Assembly: GCA_035628395.1 (NCBI GenBank)
Contig: DASPJX010000219.1
Span: 1-20,637 of the forward strand
Direction of reading: 5' to 3'
DNA: 20,637 bases
DNA from: UBA4615 sp035628395
GTDB lineage: Bacteria; Pseudomonadota; Gammaproteobacteria; Burkholderiales; Burkholderiaceae_E
The notes below the pieces were generated by a model that worked only from the letters and a program-made list of their open reading frames with translations, ran no database searches and was not told the DNA's origin. Both the position numbers and the translations under genes were made by a program. Shown here piece by piece: positions 6,435 through 14,923 of the stretch (its first letter is position 1; the number at the start of each line of letters is the position of its first letter).

Positions 6435-9400
6435 ACGCCCCCGAACGCATCGGCGGTGCCCGCCGCGTGTTCCTGTCGCCGCGCCTCGCGCGCTCCGACC
6501 TCGCGACGCGGCTGCGCCGCGAGATGCAGGGCGACGTGCTGTTCGACGCCGGCTCGCGCGGCCGCTACGCGACCGACGCCTCGATCTACCAGGTCGAGCC
6601 GATCGGCGTCGCCGTGCCGCGCACCGAGGCCGACCTCGCGATCGCGCTCGACGTCGCGCGCGACCTGAAGGTGCCGGTGCTGCCGCGCGGCGGCGGCACC
6701 TCGCAGTGCGGCCAGACCGTCGGGCAGGCGCTGGTGATCGACCACTCGAAGTGGCTGAACCAGGTGGTCGACTTCGACGCGGCGCGCGCGAAGGCCGATC
6801 CCGGCTCGGCCACCGTCACCGTCCAGCCCGGCCTCGCGCTCGACGCGCTCAACGCGTACCTGAAGCCGCACGGCCTGTGGTTCCCGGTCGACGTGTCGAC
6901 CTCGGCGCAGGCGACGATCGGCGGCATGGCCGGCAACAACTCCTGCGGCTCGCGCTCGATCGCCTACGGCAACATGGTGCACAACGTGGTGGGGATCGAC
7001 GCGATCCTCGCCGACGGCACGCAGGCCTGGTGGGGCACGTTCACGCGCGGCGACGGCTCGGCGGGCGACATGAGCCTGTCGACCCAGCGGGTGCGCGAGA
7101 TCGTCAGCGGCCTGCACGCGATCGCCGACCGCGAGCGCGACGAGATCCGGCGCGTCTGGCCCACCGTGATGCGGCGCGTGGGCGGCTACAACCTCGACGT
7201 GTTCGAGCCGCGCTCGGAGCGGCCCTACACCGCCGACGGCTCGCTGAACCTCGCGCACCTGCTGGTGGGCTCGGAGGGCACGCTCGCCTGGTCGCGGCGG
7301 CTGACGCTCAAGCTCTCGCCGCTGCCCGGCGCGAAGGTGCTCGGCGTGGTGTCGTTCCCGACGTTCGAGCAGTCGATGGCGCTCACGAAGCACATCGTCG
7401 GGCTGGGCCCGGCCGCCGTCGAGCTGGTCGACCGGACGATGATCGAGCTGTCGCGCGCGAACCCGGCCTTCCGCCCGACGATCGACGCGGCGCTGGTCGG
7501 CGAGCCCCAGGCGGTGCTGCTGGTCGAGTTCGCCGGCGAGTCGCGCGCCGAGCAGCTCGCGCGCCTCGCGCGGCTGCACGAGCTGATGGCCGACCTGGGG
7601 CTGCCCGGCAGCGTCGTCGACCTGGCCGACGACGCGCGCCAGAAGGCGCTTTGGGAGGTCCGCAAGGCGGGGCTGAACATCATGATGTCGATGAAGGGCG
7701 ACGGCAAGCCGGTCTCCTTCATCGAGGACTGCGCGGTGCCGCTCGAGCACCTCGCCGAGTACACCTCGCGGCTCACCGAGGTGTTCCGCCGCCACGGCAC
7801 GCAGGGCACCTGGTACGCGCACGCGTCGGTGGGCACGCTGCACGTTCGCCCGATCCTCGACATGCGCGCCGGCGACGCGTCGCGGATGCGCGCGATCGCC
7901 GAGGAGGCGGCGGCGATGGTCCGCGAGTACAAGGGCGCCTTCTCCGGCGAGCACGGCGACGGCCTGGTGCGCAGCGAGTGGGTCGCCTGGCAGTTCGGGC
8001 CGCGGATCGTGCGCGCGTTCGAGGAGGTCAAGGGCCTGTTCGACCCCGAGAACCGGATGAACCCCGGCAAGATCGTCCGGCCGGCGAGGATGGACGACGA
8101 GAGCCTGTTCCGCTTCCCGCCCGGCTACGCGGTCGCGCCGATCGCCACCGCGCTCGACTGGTCGGACTGGGACCGGCGCAACGACCCGTCGGACGCCGGC
8201 CCGTCGCGCGAGGGCTTCGAGCTCGAGGGCAACGGCGTCGCGGTGTCGGCGCCCGGCACCGGGGGCGACCCGTCCGGCGGCTTCGCCAAGGCCGTCGAGA
8301 TGTGCAACAACAACGGGCACTGCCGCAAGTTCGACGCCGGCACGATGTGCCCGTCGTACCGCGCCACGCGCGACGAGCAGCACGTCACGCGCGGCCGCGC
8401 GAACACGCTGCGGCTCGCGGTCTCGGGCCAGCTCGGCGCCGACGGGCTCGCCTCGCCGGAGGTGCGCGACGCGCTCGACCTGTGCGTGCAGTGCAAGGGG
8501 TGCAAGCGCGAGTGCCCGACCGGCGTCGACATGGCGCGGATGAAGACCGAGTTCCTGCACCACTGGAACGCGCGGCACGGCGCGTCGGCGAAGGCGCGGC
8601 TGATCGCGAGCCTGCCGCGCTGGGCGCCGTGGGCCGCGCGGCTCGCGCCGCTGTCGAACCTGCGCGACGCGGTGCCGGGTCTGGCCGCGCTGTCCGAGCG
8701 GCTGCTCGGGCTGAGCGCGAAGCGCACGCTGCCGCGCTTCCGGCGCGACGGCTTCCTGCGCTCGCTCGGGCGCGACGGTGCCGCCGCCGCCGCGGCGACC
8801 GACGCGCGCGAGGTGGTGCTCTGGGTCGACACCTTCGACGACCACCTCGAGCCCGACAACGCGCGCGCCGCGCTCGCGGTGCTGCGCGCCGCGGGCTACC
8901 GCGTCCACGTCGCCGGCGCGCGCGGCTCCGGCATCGCCGAGGGCGAGCGTGCGCTGTGCTGCGGCCGCACCTGGCTGTCGGCCGGCATGGTCGACGAGGC
9001 GCGCGCCGAGGCGCTGCGCACGCTGCGCGCGCTGCTGCCCTTCGCCGAGCGCGGCGTGCCGATCGTCGGCATCGAGCCCTCGTGCCTGCTGACGCTGCGC
9101 GACGAGTTCCTCGCGCTGCGCCTCGACGACGCGATCGGACGGCCCGGCGCGGCGCGCACGCTCGCCTCGGGCGCGAAGCTGCTCGAGGAGTTCCTCGCCG
9201 CCGAGCACGCGGCGGGCCGGCTCGAGCTGCGCCTGAAGCCGCTGCCGCAGGCGCGCGCGCTGGTGCACGGGCATTGCCACCAGAAGGCGCTCGACGCGTT
9301 CTCGCCGACGCTCGCGGTGCTGCGGCTGATCCCGGGGCTGAAGGTCGAGGCGATCGAGTCGAGCTGCTGCGGGATGGCGGGCAGCTTCGGCTACGAGGCC

Positions 9401-9577
9401 TCGCACCACGAGGTCTCGATGCGGATGGCCGAGGCCTCGCTGCTGCCGGCGGTGCGCGCCGCCGGCCCCGACGCGCTGATCGTCGCCAACGGCACCAGCT
9501 GCCGGCACCAGATCGCCGACGGCGCCGGGCGCGACGCGCTGCACGTCGCGCGCGTGCTCGAGCGCGCGCTCGCCTGA
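6431..9577 (+). CDS. FAD-binding and (Fe-S)-binding 2-hydroxyacid dehydrogenase (GlcD-GlcF-type fusion, YdiJ-like)
   Basis: A 1048-residue fusion of a flavin dehydrogenase and an iron-sulfur electron-transfer protein. The PCMH-type FAD domain carries VLPRGGGTSQCGQ (83-95) and TIGGMAGNNSCGSRSIAYG (162-180); the FAD-oxidase C-terminal part includes SGEHGDGLVRSEW (near 505) and ends with FDPENRMNPGKIV. Two cysteine clusters follow: an atypical C-x5-C-x8-C (Cys625, 631, 640, CNNNGHC...MCP) and a regular C-x2-C-x2-C-x3-CP (Cys685, 688, 691, 695). Two CCG motifs (Cys843-844 and Cys979-980) match GlcF/heterodisulfide reductase-type cysteine-rich domains. The architecture is that of E. coli YdiJ and large D-lactate/D-2-hydroxyglutarate dehydrogenases, which pass electrons toward the respiratory chain; no transmembrane helix is seen. 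The D-2-hydroxyacid substrate is not defined. It overlaps the regulator by four bases and has no good separate ribosome site, fitting translational coupling. Confidence 0.93.
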   Translation: MNAPERIGGARRVFLSPRLARSDLATRLRREMQGDVLFDAGSRGRYATDASIYQVEPIGVAVPRTEADLAIALDVARDLKVPVLPRGGGTSQCGQTVGQALVIDHSKWLNQVVDFDAARAKADPGSATVTVQPGLALDALNAYLKPHGLWFPVDVSTSAQATIGGMAGNNSCGSRSIAYGNMVHNVVGIDAILADGTQAWWGTFTRGDGSAGDMSLSTQRVREIVSGLHAIADRERDEIRRVWPTVMRRVGGYNLDVFEPRSERPYTADGSLNLAHLLVGSEGTLAWSRRLTLKLSPLPGAKVLGVVSFPTFEQSMALTKHIVGLGPAAVELVDRTMIELSRANPAFRPTIDAALVGEPQAVLLVEFAGESRAEQLARLARLHELMADLGLPGSVVDLADDARQKALWEVRKAGLNIMMSMKGDGKPVSFIEDCAVPLEHLAEYTSRLTEVFRRHGTQGTWYAHASVGTLHVRPILDMRAGDASRMRAIAEEAAAMVREYKGAFSGEHGDGLVRSEWVAWQFGPRIVRAFEEVKGLFDPENRMNPGKIVRPARMDDESLFRFPPGYAVAPIATALDWSDWDRRNDPSDAGPSREGFELEGNGVAVSAPGTGGDPSGGFAKAVEMCNNNGHCRKFDAGTMCPSYRATRDEQHVTRGRANTLRLAVSGQLGADGLASPEVRDALDLCVQCKGCKRECPTGVDMARMKTEFLHHWNARHGASAKARLIASLPRWAPWAARLAPLSNLRDAVPGLAALSERLLGLSAKRTLPRFRRDGFLRSLGRDGAAAAAATDAREVVLWVDTFDDHLEPDNARAALAVLRAAGYRVHVAGARGSGIAEGERALCCGRTWLSAGMVDEARAEALRTLRALLPFAERGVPIVGIEPSCLLTLRDEFLALRLDDAIGRPGAARTLASGAKLLEEFLAAEHAAGRLELRLKPLPQARALVHGHCHQKALDAFSPTLAVLRLIPGLKVEAIESSCCGMAGSFGYEASHHEVSMRMAEASLLPAVRAAGPDALIVANGTSCRHQIADGAGRDALHVARVLERALA

Positions 9578-9583
9578 CCGGAC

Positions 9584-9643
9584 CGCCCCGGGCCCGGACG
9601 CCCCGGGCCGGAACGCCCCCGGGCGCGCCGCCCCGCGGGGCGC
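9584..9643. repeat. Degenerate 15-bp tandem repeat, four units
   Basis: Four head-to-tail units begin CGCCCCGGG or close to it, at 9584, 9599, 9614 and 9629, each 15 bases long and progressively diverged. The last includes a 14-base perfect palindrome (9629-9642). The array lies between the dehydrogenase stop and the maeB promoter and is not coding. Local GC-rich hairpins may contribute to termination, but no T-run is present. Confidence 0.55.
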
Positions 9644-9676
9644 TCGGGATCGGCCCCCGGGGCGGGCGCGAGGCGG

Positions 9677-9682
9677 CATAAT
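9677..9682 (+). promoter_or_regulatory. Candidate -10 element of maeB
   Basis: CATAAT (five of six matches to TATAAT) is the only AT-rich hexamer in this intergenic region and stands 33 bases before the maeB start codon. No convincing -35 hexamer is seen at the usual distance. Inferred. Confidence 0.4.
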
Positions 9683-9715
9683 CCGAGCCCCTCGACACGA
9701 CGCGACGCATCCGGC

Positions 9716-12004
9716 ATGGCGCAACCCCTGAATTCCGATCTCCGAAAGGCCGCGCTCGATTACCACGAGCAGGGGCGGCCCGGAAAGGTGTCGATCGCGC
9801 CCACCAAGCAGCTGACCAACCAGCGCGACCTGGCGCTCGCCTACACCCCGGGCGTCGCCGCGGTGTGCGAGGCGATCGTCGAGGATCCGGCGGCGGCGTT
9901 CCGGTACACCGCGCGCGGCAATCTGGTCGCGGTCATCACCAACGGCACCGCGGTGCTCGGGCTCGGCAACATCGGGCCGCTCGCCTCCAAGCCGGTGATG
10001 GAAGGCAAGGCGGTGCTGTTCAAGAAGTTCGCCGGCATCGACGTCTTCGACATCGAGGTCGACCAGGCCGACCCCGACAAGCTCGTCGAGGTGATCGCCG
10101 CGCTCGAGCCCACCTTCGGGGGGATCAACCTCGAGGACATCAAGGCGCCCGAGTGCTTCCACGTCGAGCGCAGGCTGCGCGAGCGGATGCGGATCCCGGT
10201 CTTCCACGACGACCAGCACGGCACCGCGATCGTCGTCGGCGCCGCGATCCTGAACGGCATCGAGGTGGTCGGCAAGAAGGTCTCGGAGTGCAAGCTGGTG
10301 GTGAGCGGCGCGGGCGCCGCCGCACTCGCCTGCCTCGACCTGCTGCTCGATCTCGGCTTCTCGCGCTCGCAGATCTGGGTCACCGACATCGAGGGCGTCG
10401 TCTTCGAGGGCCGCACCGTCCTGATGGACGACGAGAAGGCGCGCTTCGCTCAGAAGACCGACGCGCGCACGCTCGCCGACGTGATCGGCGGCGCCGACAT
10501 CTTCCTCGGGCTGTCGGCCGGCGGCGTGCTCAAGCCGGAGATGGTCGCGCGGATGGCGCCGCGGCCGCTGATCCTCGCGCTCGCGAACCCGACGCCCGAG
10601 ATCCGCCCGGACGAGGTGCGCTCGGTCCGCGACGACGCGGTGATCGCGACCGGCCGCAGCGACTTCCCCAACCAGGTCAACAACGTCCTGGTGTTCCCGT
10701 TCATCTTCCGCGGCGCGCTCGACGTCGGCGCCACGACGATCACCCGCGAGATGGAGATCGCCGCGGTGCGCGCGGTCGCCGAGCTCGCCCGCGCCGAGCA
10801 GTCGGACATCGTCACCGCCGCCTACGGCACGGCCGGGCTGTCGTTCGGGCCCGAGTACCTGATCCCGAAGCCCTTCGACCCGCGCCTGATCGTCAAGGTC
10901 GCGCCCGCGGTCGCGCAGGCGGCGATCGAGTCGGGGGTGGCCACCCGGCCGATCACCGACTTCGACGGCTACCGCTCGCAGCTCGAGCAGTTCGTCTATC
11001 ACTCCGGCAACTTCATGAAGCCGATCTTCTCGGCCGCGCGGCGCGGCGAGAACCGGCGGATCGTGTACGCCGAGGGCGAGGACGAGCGCGTGCTGCGCGC
11101 GGTCCAGCACGTCGTCGACGAGAACCTGGCCAAGCCGACGCTGGTCGGTCGGCCGGCGGTCATCGAGCGCCGCATCGAGCGCTTCGGGCTGCGCATCCGC
11201 GCGGGTCGCGACTTCGACGTCGTCAATCCCGAGTGGGACGAGCGCTTCCGCGACTACTGGCAGACCTACCACTCGCTGGTCGACCGCAAGGGCGTCACGC
11301 CCGCGTACGCGCAGATCGAGGTCCGTCGGCGCAACACGCTGATCGGCGCGCTGATGGTGCATCGCGACGAGGCCGACGGCCTGATCTGCGGCTCGTTCGG
11401 GCCGTACTCGCAGCACCTGGTCTACATCGACCAGGTGATCGGCCGGCGCCCGGGGGCGAGCGTCTACGCGGCGATGAACACGCTGATGCTGCCGGGCCGG
11501 CAGGTGACGATCGTCGACACGCACGTCAACGCCGACCCGAACGCGCGCGAGCTCGCCGAGATCACGATGATGGCCGCGGAGGAGCTGCGCCGCTTCGGCA
11601 TCAAGCCGACCGTCGCGCTGCTGTCGCACTCGAACTTCGGCTCGTCGGACCGGGCGTCGGCGGTCAAGATGCGCGACGCGCTGGCGATCCTGCGCGAGGC
11701 GGCGCCCGAGCTCGAGATCGACGGCGAGATGCACGGCGACGCGGCGCTCGACCCCGAGTACCGGCGCACGCTGCTGCCGAACGGCACGCTCGCCGGCGAG
11801 GCGAACCTGCTGGTGATGCCGAACATCGACGCGGCGAACATCTCGTACAACCTGCTGAAGACGGCGTCGGGCAACGGCGTGGCGATCGGCCCGGTGCTGC
11901 TCGGCGCGGCGCGGCCCGTCCACGTGCTGACGGCGTCGGCGACGGTGCGCCGGCTGATCAACATGACCGCCTGGACGATCGTCGACATCAACGCCCAGCG
12001 CTGA
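9716..12004 (+). CDS. maeB: NADP-dependent malic enzyme with C-terminal phosphotransacetylase-like domain
   Basis: A 762-residue cytoplasmic enzyme that oxidatively decarboxylates malate to pyruvate with reduction of NADP. The malic domain has the catalytic Tyr43 (ALAYTPGVA), Lys98 (MEGKAVLFKKF) and the metal-ligand acids Glu140-Asp141 and Asp165-Asp166 (PVFHDDQHGTA). The Rossmann motif SGAGAAA lies at 197-203. From about residue 436 (NFMKPIF...RRIVYAEGEDERVLRA) to the end is a phosphate acetyl/butyryl-transferase-like domain, which in MaeB proteins is regulatory (acetyl-CoA inhibition) rather than a working transferase. Full length matches the long MaeB class. No strong Shine-Dalgarno sequence is visible before ATG 9716; homology starts there. 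It stands alone. It links C4 acids, possibly including products of the neighbouring catabolic genes, to pyruvate and NADPH. Confidence 0.96.
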   Translation: MAQPLNSDLRKAALDYHEQGRPGKVSIAPTKQLTNQRDLALAYTPGVAAVCEAIVEDPAAAFRYTARGNLVAVITNGTAVLGLGNIGPLASKPVMEGKAVLFKKFAGIDVFDIEVDQADPDKLVEVIAALEPTFGGINLEDIKAPECFHVERRLRERMRIPVFHDDQHGTAIVVGAAILNGIEVVGKKVSECKLVVSGAGAAALACLDLLLDLGFSRSQIWVTDIEGVVFEGRTVLMDDEKARFAQKTDARTLADVIGGADIFLGLSAGGVLKPEMVARMAPRPLILALANPTPEIRPDEVRSVRDDAVIATGRSDFPNQVNNVLVFPFIFRGALDVGATTITREMEIAAVRAVAELARAEQSDIVTAAYGTAGLSFGPEYLIPKPFDPRLIVKVAPAVAQAAIESGVATRPITDFDGYRSQLEQFVYHSGNFMKPIFSAARRGENRRIVYAEGEDERVLRAVQHVVDENLAKPTLVGRPAVIERRIERFGLRIRAGRDFDVVNPEWDERFRDYWQTYHSLVDRKGVTPAYAQIEVRRRNTLIGALMVHRDEADGLICGSFGPYSQHLVYIDQVIGRRPGASVYAAMNTLMLPGRQVTIVDTHVNADPNARELAEITMMAAEELRRFGIKPTVALLSHSNFGSSDRASAVKMRDALAILREAAPELEIDGEMHGDAALDPEYRRTLLPNGTLAGEANLLVMPNIDAANISYNLLKTASGNGVAIGPVLLGAARPVHVLTASATVRRLINMTAWTIVDINAQR

Positions 12005-12170
12005 GCCGAAGCGAAGCGGACCGGCGAGCGATCCGTCCTCGACCGTTCGTCGGCCGCGCTCGCGATCGGCTTCCGGGCCGCGGCTACCCTCGTCCCGTGG
12101 GCGGCTCGTGTCCGCCCCGCCAGTCCCCCGGAGGCCCGCCGCCGCCGGGGGCCGGACAACGGGACAGACG

Positions 12171-14765
12171 ATGGACACCACTCCGGTTCGCAACGCTTCG
12201 ACGGTCGACGGCACGGGCGGCTCGGCCGCGCCGTCGCGGCCGCGCAAGCGCTTCGAGCTGCTCGAGGAGTGCCGCGAGCTGATCCTGTCGCGCCTCGTCG
12301 AGATCGTCGCGCAGGCGCTCAACCAGATGAGCGACGAGCTGACCGCCGAGGCGCTGCGCTCGATGCGCTCGGACCAGCAGCAGGCGCTGCTCGACGCGGT
12401 GATGCTGGTGCGCGAGAACCGGATGGAGATCGAGGCGCGCTTCCGCCGCTCGTTCGCCGACGTGTTCGAGCGCCGGCTGTTCACGATGGCCGAGGAGACC
12501 GCCGGCGGCGACGCCCCGATCGAGCTCGAGCTCGTGTCCGACGACGTGATCCGGGACAAGCTCAGCATCGACCGGCTGATCGGCAAGGCGCGCAGCAAGC
12601 TCGACCCCGAGGAGGTGCTCGGCGTGCGCGCGCGCTTCGGCGCGCTGCTCGAGCGCGAATGGTTCGAGGAGGCTCGGCATCCGATCGCCCCCGAGGCGGT
12701 CTTCGAGGCGCTGAAGTCGGCGCTCGCCGAGCTGTCGCCCAAGCCCGAGGTCAAGGTCGCGCTGCTCGACGCGTTCGAGCCGCACGTCTCGCAGAACCTG
12801 AACCGCGTGTACGCCGACGTGAACGAGCGGCTGCGCGCGCACCACGTGCTGCCGCGGATCCGGCCCCAGGTCGTGCCGGTCGGCTCCGGCACGCGCCGCG
12901 GCGCGCCCGACGCGGCGCCGCCCGCCGGCGCCCCGGGCGGTGCGCCGGTTCCGGGTCCGACGCACGGCGAGGGGCCGTGGGTCGCCGGTTCCTTCGGCGT
13001 CGTGCAGCCGCCGTTCCACGGCCACGGTCCGATGCCCGCGTACGGCGTCGCGCACGGCCACCCGGGCGGCGCGTCGCCGGCCGGCGCGCATCCCGGGGGC
13101 GGGGTGCCGGGCCGTGCCGGCGCGTTCGCGTCGGGCGACCCGCGTGCCGGCCACGCGATGCCGGCGGGCGGGACGTACGCGGGCCCCGTCGCCGGCGCGT
13201 CCGCGGCCGACCGGCCCGACGCGCCCCACGGGACCGATCCGACGGCCGCGGGCGACGGCGCGTCGTACGACGACGCGGTCGCCGCGGCGTTCGAGGGCGC
13301 GCTCGGCGACGACGCGATGGTCGCGTTCGAGCGCGCGATGGCCGACGCCTCGGCCGGCCGGCCCGCCGGCCGCACCCGCGTCGCGCGGATGCTGTCGAAC
13401 CCGGCGATGTTCGGCGTCGCCGACATCCCGGTGGCCCCGGTCGAGCGTCCGCTGGTCGCGTCGCTGACCGCGCTGCAGCGCGCGCCGCTCGCGGCCGACG
13501 CCGGCGCGGTGATGCCGGAGATGACGCAGCGGGTGCGCGAGCAGGGCTCGCCGCTCGACCAGATCACCGTCGAGATCGTCTCGATGGTGTTCGACTACAT
13601 CTACGCCGACCGCCGGCTGCCCGACCCGATCAAGCAGCAGCTGCTGCGGCTGCAGGTGGTGGCGGTCAAGGCCGCGCTGCTGGACCGCAGCTTCTTCGCG
13701 CGGCGCCGGCATCCGATGCGCCGGCTGATCGACCGGATCTCGGACGTGGGCGCCGATCCGGACGCCGACGTCTCGCCCGGCGCGCCGCTGATGGACGGGC
13801 TCGGCGCGGTGGTCGACCGGATCATCGCCGAGTTCGACAGCGAGCTCGAGGTGTTCGACCGCGCGCTCGAGACGATCGAGACGCTGGCCCGCGAGGAGGC
13901 CGCCCGGCGCGAGGCGCGGATCGACGCGGTCGCGCGCGAGGCGGCGATGCGCGAGGCGCTCGCGATCGCCGAGGACGACGCGCGCGCCGAGCTGGCGCGC
14001 CGCATCGACAAGGACTCGCCGGCGTTCGTGCGGGAGTTCCTCCACCGCTGGTGGACCCCGGTGCTCGCCCGCGCCCGCTGCGACGCCGCCGGCGAGGCGG
14101 CCGAGGAGGCCTGGCGCAACGCGCTGCAGACCGCCGACTGGCTCGTCTGGAGCGTCGCGCCCAAGCAGAGCGACGAGATCACGCGGCTCGCGACCGTGCT
14201 GCCCGGTCTGATCCGCGGGCTGAACCACGGCCTGTCGACGGTCGAGATCGAGGCGGGCGACCGCGCGGCGTTCTTCGACGAGCTGCTGCGCGCGCACACC
14301 CTCGGGATCGCCGCCGCGAAGAAGCGCACCGGCTCGGCCGCCGCGCGCGCGACGGTGTCGGTGAAGCTGCAGCCCGACGGCACCGTCCGCTTCGAGGCGC
14401 GCGCCGCCGATCCCGTGCCGGCGGCGGCGCCTGCGCCCGCGTCGGCCGCCGACACGCTGCTCGCGCCGCTGCGCCGCGGCCAGCGCATCGAGCTCACCGA
14501 CGACGAGGTGGGCACGCGCGTGCTGAAGCTCGCGTGGATCAGCCCCGCCCGCAAGCTGTTCATCCTGTCGCGCCATCCCGACGAGAGCCTGACGCTGCAG
14601 TCGAACGAGATCGCGTACATGCTGCAGCGCGGGCAGGCGCGCGTCGTCGAGGACGACTCGGCGCTCGACCGGGCGATCGGCTCGGTCACGCAGGGGCCGG
14701 CCACGCTGACGCTGGCGCCCGACGCCTGCGCGCACGACGATCCGCGGGTCGTCGCGCCCGTCTGA
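12171..14765 (+). CDS. DUF1631 family protein, function unknown
   Basis: An 864-residue protein recognised as DUF1631, a family common in Beta- and Gammaproteobacteria with no settled role. Residues about 20-230 are a helical N-terminal domain (KRFELLEECRELILSRLVEI; NQMSDELTAEALRSM). Residues about 236-363 form a Pro/Gly/Ala/His-rich low-complexity linker. A second helical region follows (about 400-720), including a long charged helix, probably coiled coil, near 550-613 (AREEAARREARIDAVAREAA). The C-terminus (about 767-840: RRGQRIELTDDE, LKLAWISPARKLFIL, LTLQSNEIAYML) resembles a small beta-barrel of PilZ type, seen only by eye. There is no signal peptide or transmembrane segment. ATG 12171 was chosen; a GTG at 12108 in frame adds a proline-rich stretch with no homology. 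The 166-base gap before it shows no clear promoter. Confidence 0.85.
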   Translation: MDTTPVRNASTVDGTGGSAAPSRPRKRFELLEECRELILSRLVEIVAQALNQMSDELTAEALRSMRSDQQQALLDAVMLVRENRMEIEARFRRSFADVFERRLFTMAEETAGGDAPIELELVSDDVIRDKLSIDRLIGKARSKLDPEEVLGVRARFGALLEREWFEEARHPIAPEAVFEALKSALAELSPKPEVKVALLDAFEPHVSQNLNRVYADVNERLRAHHVLPRIRPQVVPVGSGTRRGAPDAAPPAGAPGGAPVPGPTHGEGPWVAGSFGVVQPPFHGHGPMPAYGVAHGHPGGASPAGAHPGGGVPGRAGAFASGDPRAGHAMPAGGTYAGPVAGASAADRPDAPHGTDPTAAGDGASYDDAVAAAFEGALGDDAMVAFERAMADASAGRPAGRTRVARMLSNPAMFGVADIPVAPVERPLVASLTALQRAPLAADAGAVMPEMTQRVREQGSPLDQITVEIVSMVFDYIYADRRLPDPIKQQLLRLQVVAVKAALLDRSFFARRRHPMRRLIDRISDVGADPDADVSPGAPLMDGLGAVVDRIIAEFDSELEVFDRALETIETLAREEAARREARIDAVAREAAMREALAIAEDDARAELARRIDKDSPAFVREFLHRWWTPVLARARCDAAGEAAEEAWRNALQTADWLVWSVAPKQSDEITRLATVLPGLIRGLNHGLSTVEIEAGDRAAFFDELLRAHTLGIAAAKKRTGSAAARATVSVKLQPDGTVRFEARAADPVPAAAPAPASAADTLLAPLRRGQRIELTDDEVGTRVLKLAWISPARKLFILSRHPDESLTLQSNEIAYMLQRGQARVVEDDSALDRAIGSVTQGPATLTLAPDACAHDDPRVVAPV

Positions 14766-14779
14766 GCCGCGCCGGCCGG

Positions 14780-14870
14780 ACCGCGGTCGCCCGAGCCGCG
14801 GTCGCCCGGAGCCGCGGTCGCCCGAGCCGCGACCGCCCGAGCCGCGACCGCCCAGAGCCGCGGCCGGCGG
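14780..14870. repeat. 15/16-bp tandem repeat with internal switch to the reverse-complement core
   Basis: Six head-to-tail units of 15-16 bases (starts 14780, 14795, 14811, 14826, 14841, 14857; the last diverged). Units 1-3 carry the core GCGGTCGC, units 4-5 carry GCGACCGC, which is its exact reverse complement. Thus units 3 and 4 can form an 8-bp stem (14814-14821 with 14829-14836, 7-base loop), with a second pairing possible between units 2 and 5. The array starts 14 bases after the DUF1631 stop and ends about 40 bases before the ribonuclease promoter region. It may act as a terminator or mRNA 3' structure; there is no T-run. Confidence 0.75.
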
Positions 14871-14910
14871 CCCGCGCGCAGCGGACCGCGCGCGGGCCGA
14901 CGCGCTCCGG

Positions 14911-14916
14911 TAGCAT
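14911..14916 (+). promoter_or_regulatory. Candidate -10 element of the ribonuclease/barstar unit
   Basis: TAGCAT (four of six matches to TATAAT) ends seven bases before the ATG at 14924, in otherwise GC-only sequence. If used, transcription would begin at or next to the start codon, giving a leaderless message; no Shine-Dalgarno sequence is visible, which agrees. No -35 hexamer is recognisable. Inferred. Confidence 0.4.
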
Positions 14917-14923
14917 TCGACGG

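Noticed and set aside
6116..13567. A minus-strand open frame of more than 2400 codons
   Set aside because: It runs antisense through the dehydrogenase, maeB and part of the DUF1631 gene, all with clear family motifs on the plus strand. Composition is Arg/Ala/Val/Asp-rich nonsense typical of the shadow frame of high-GC coding DNA.
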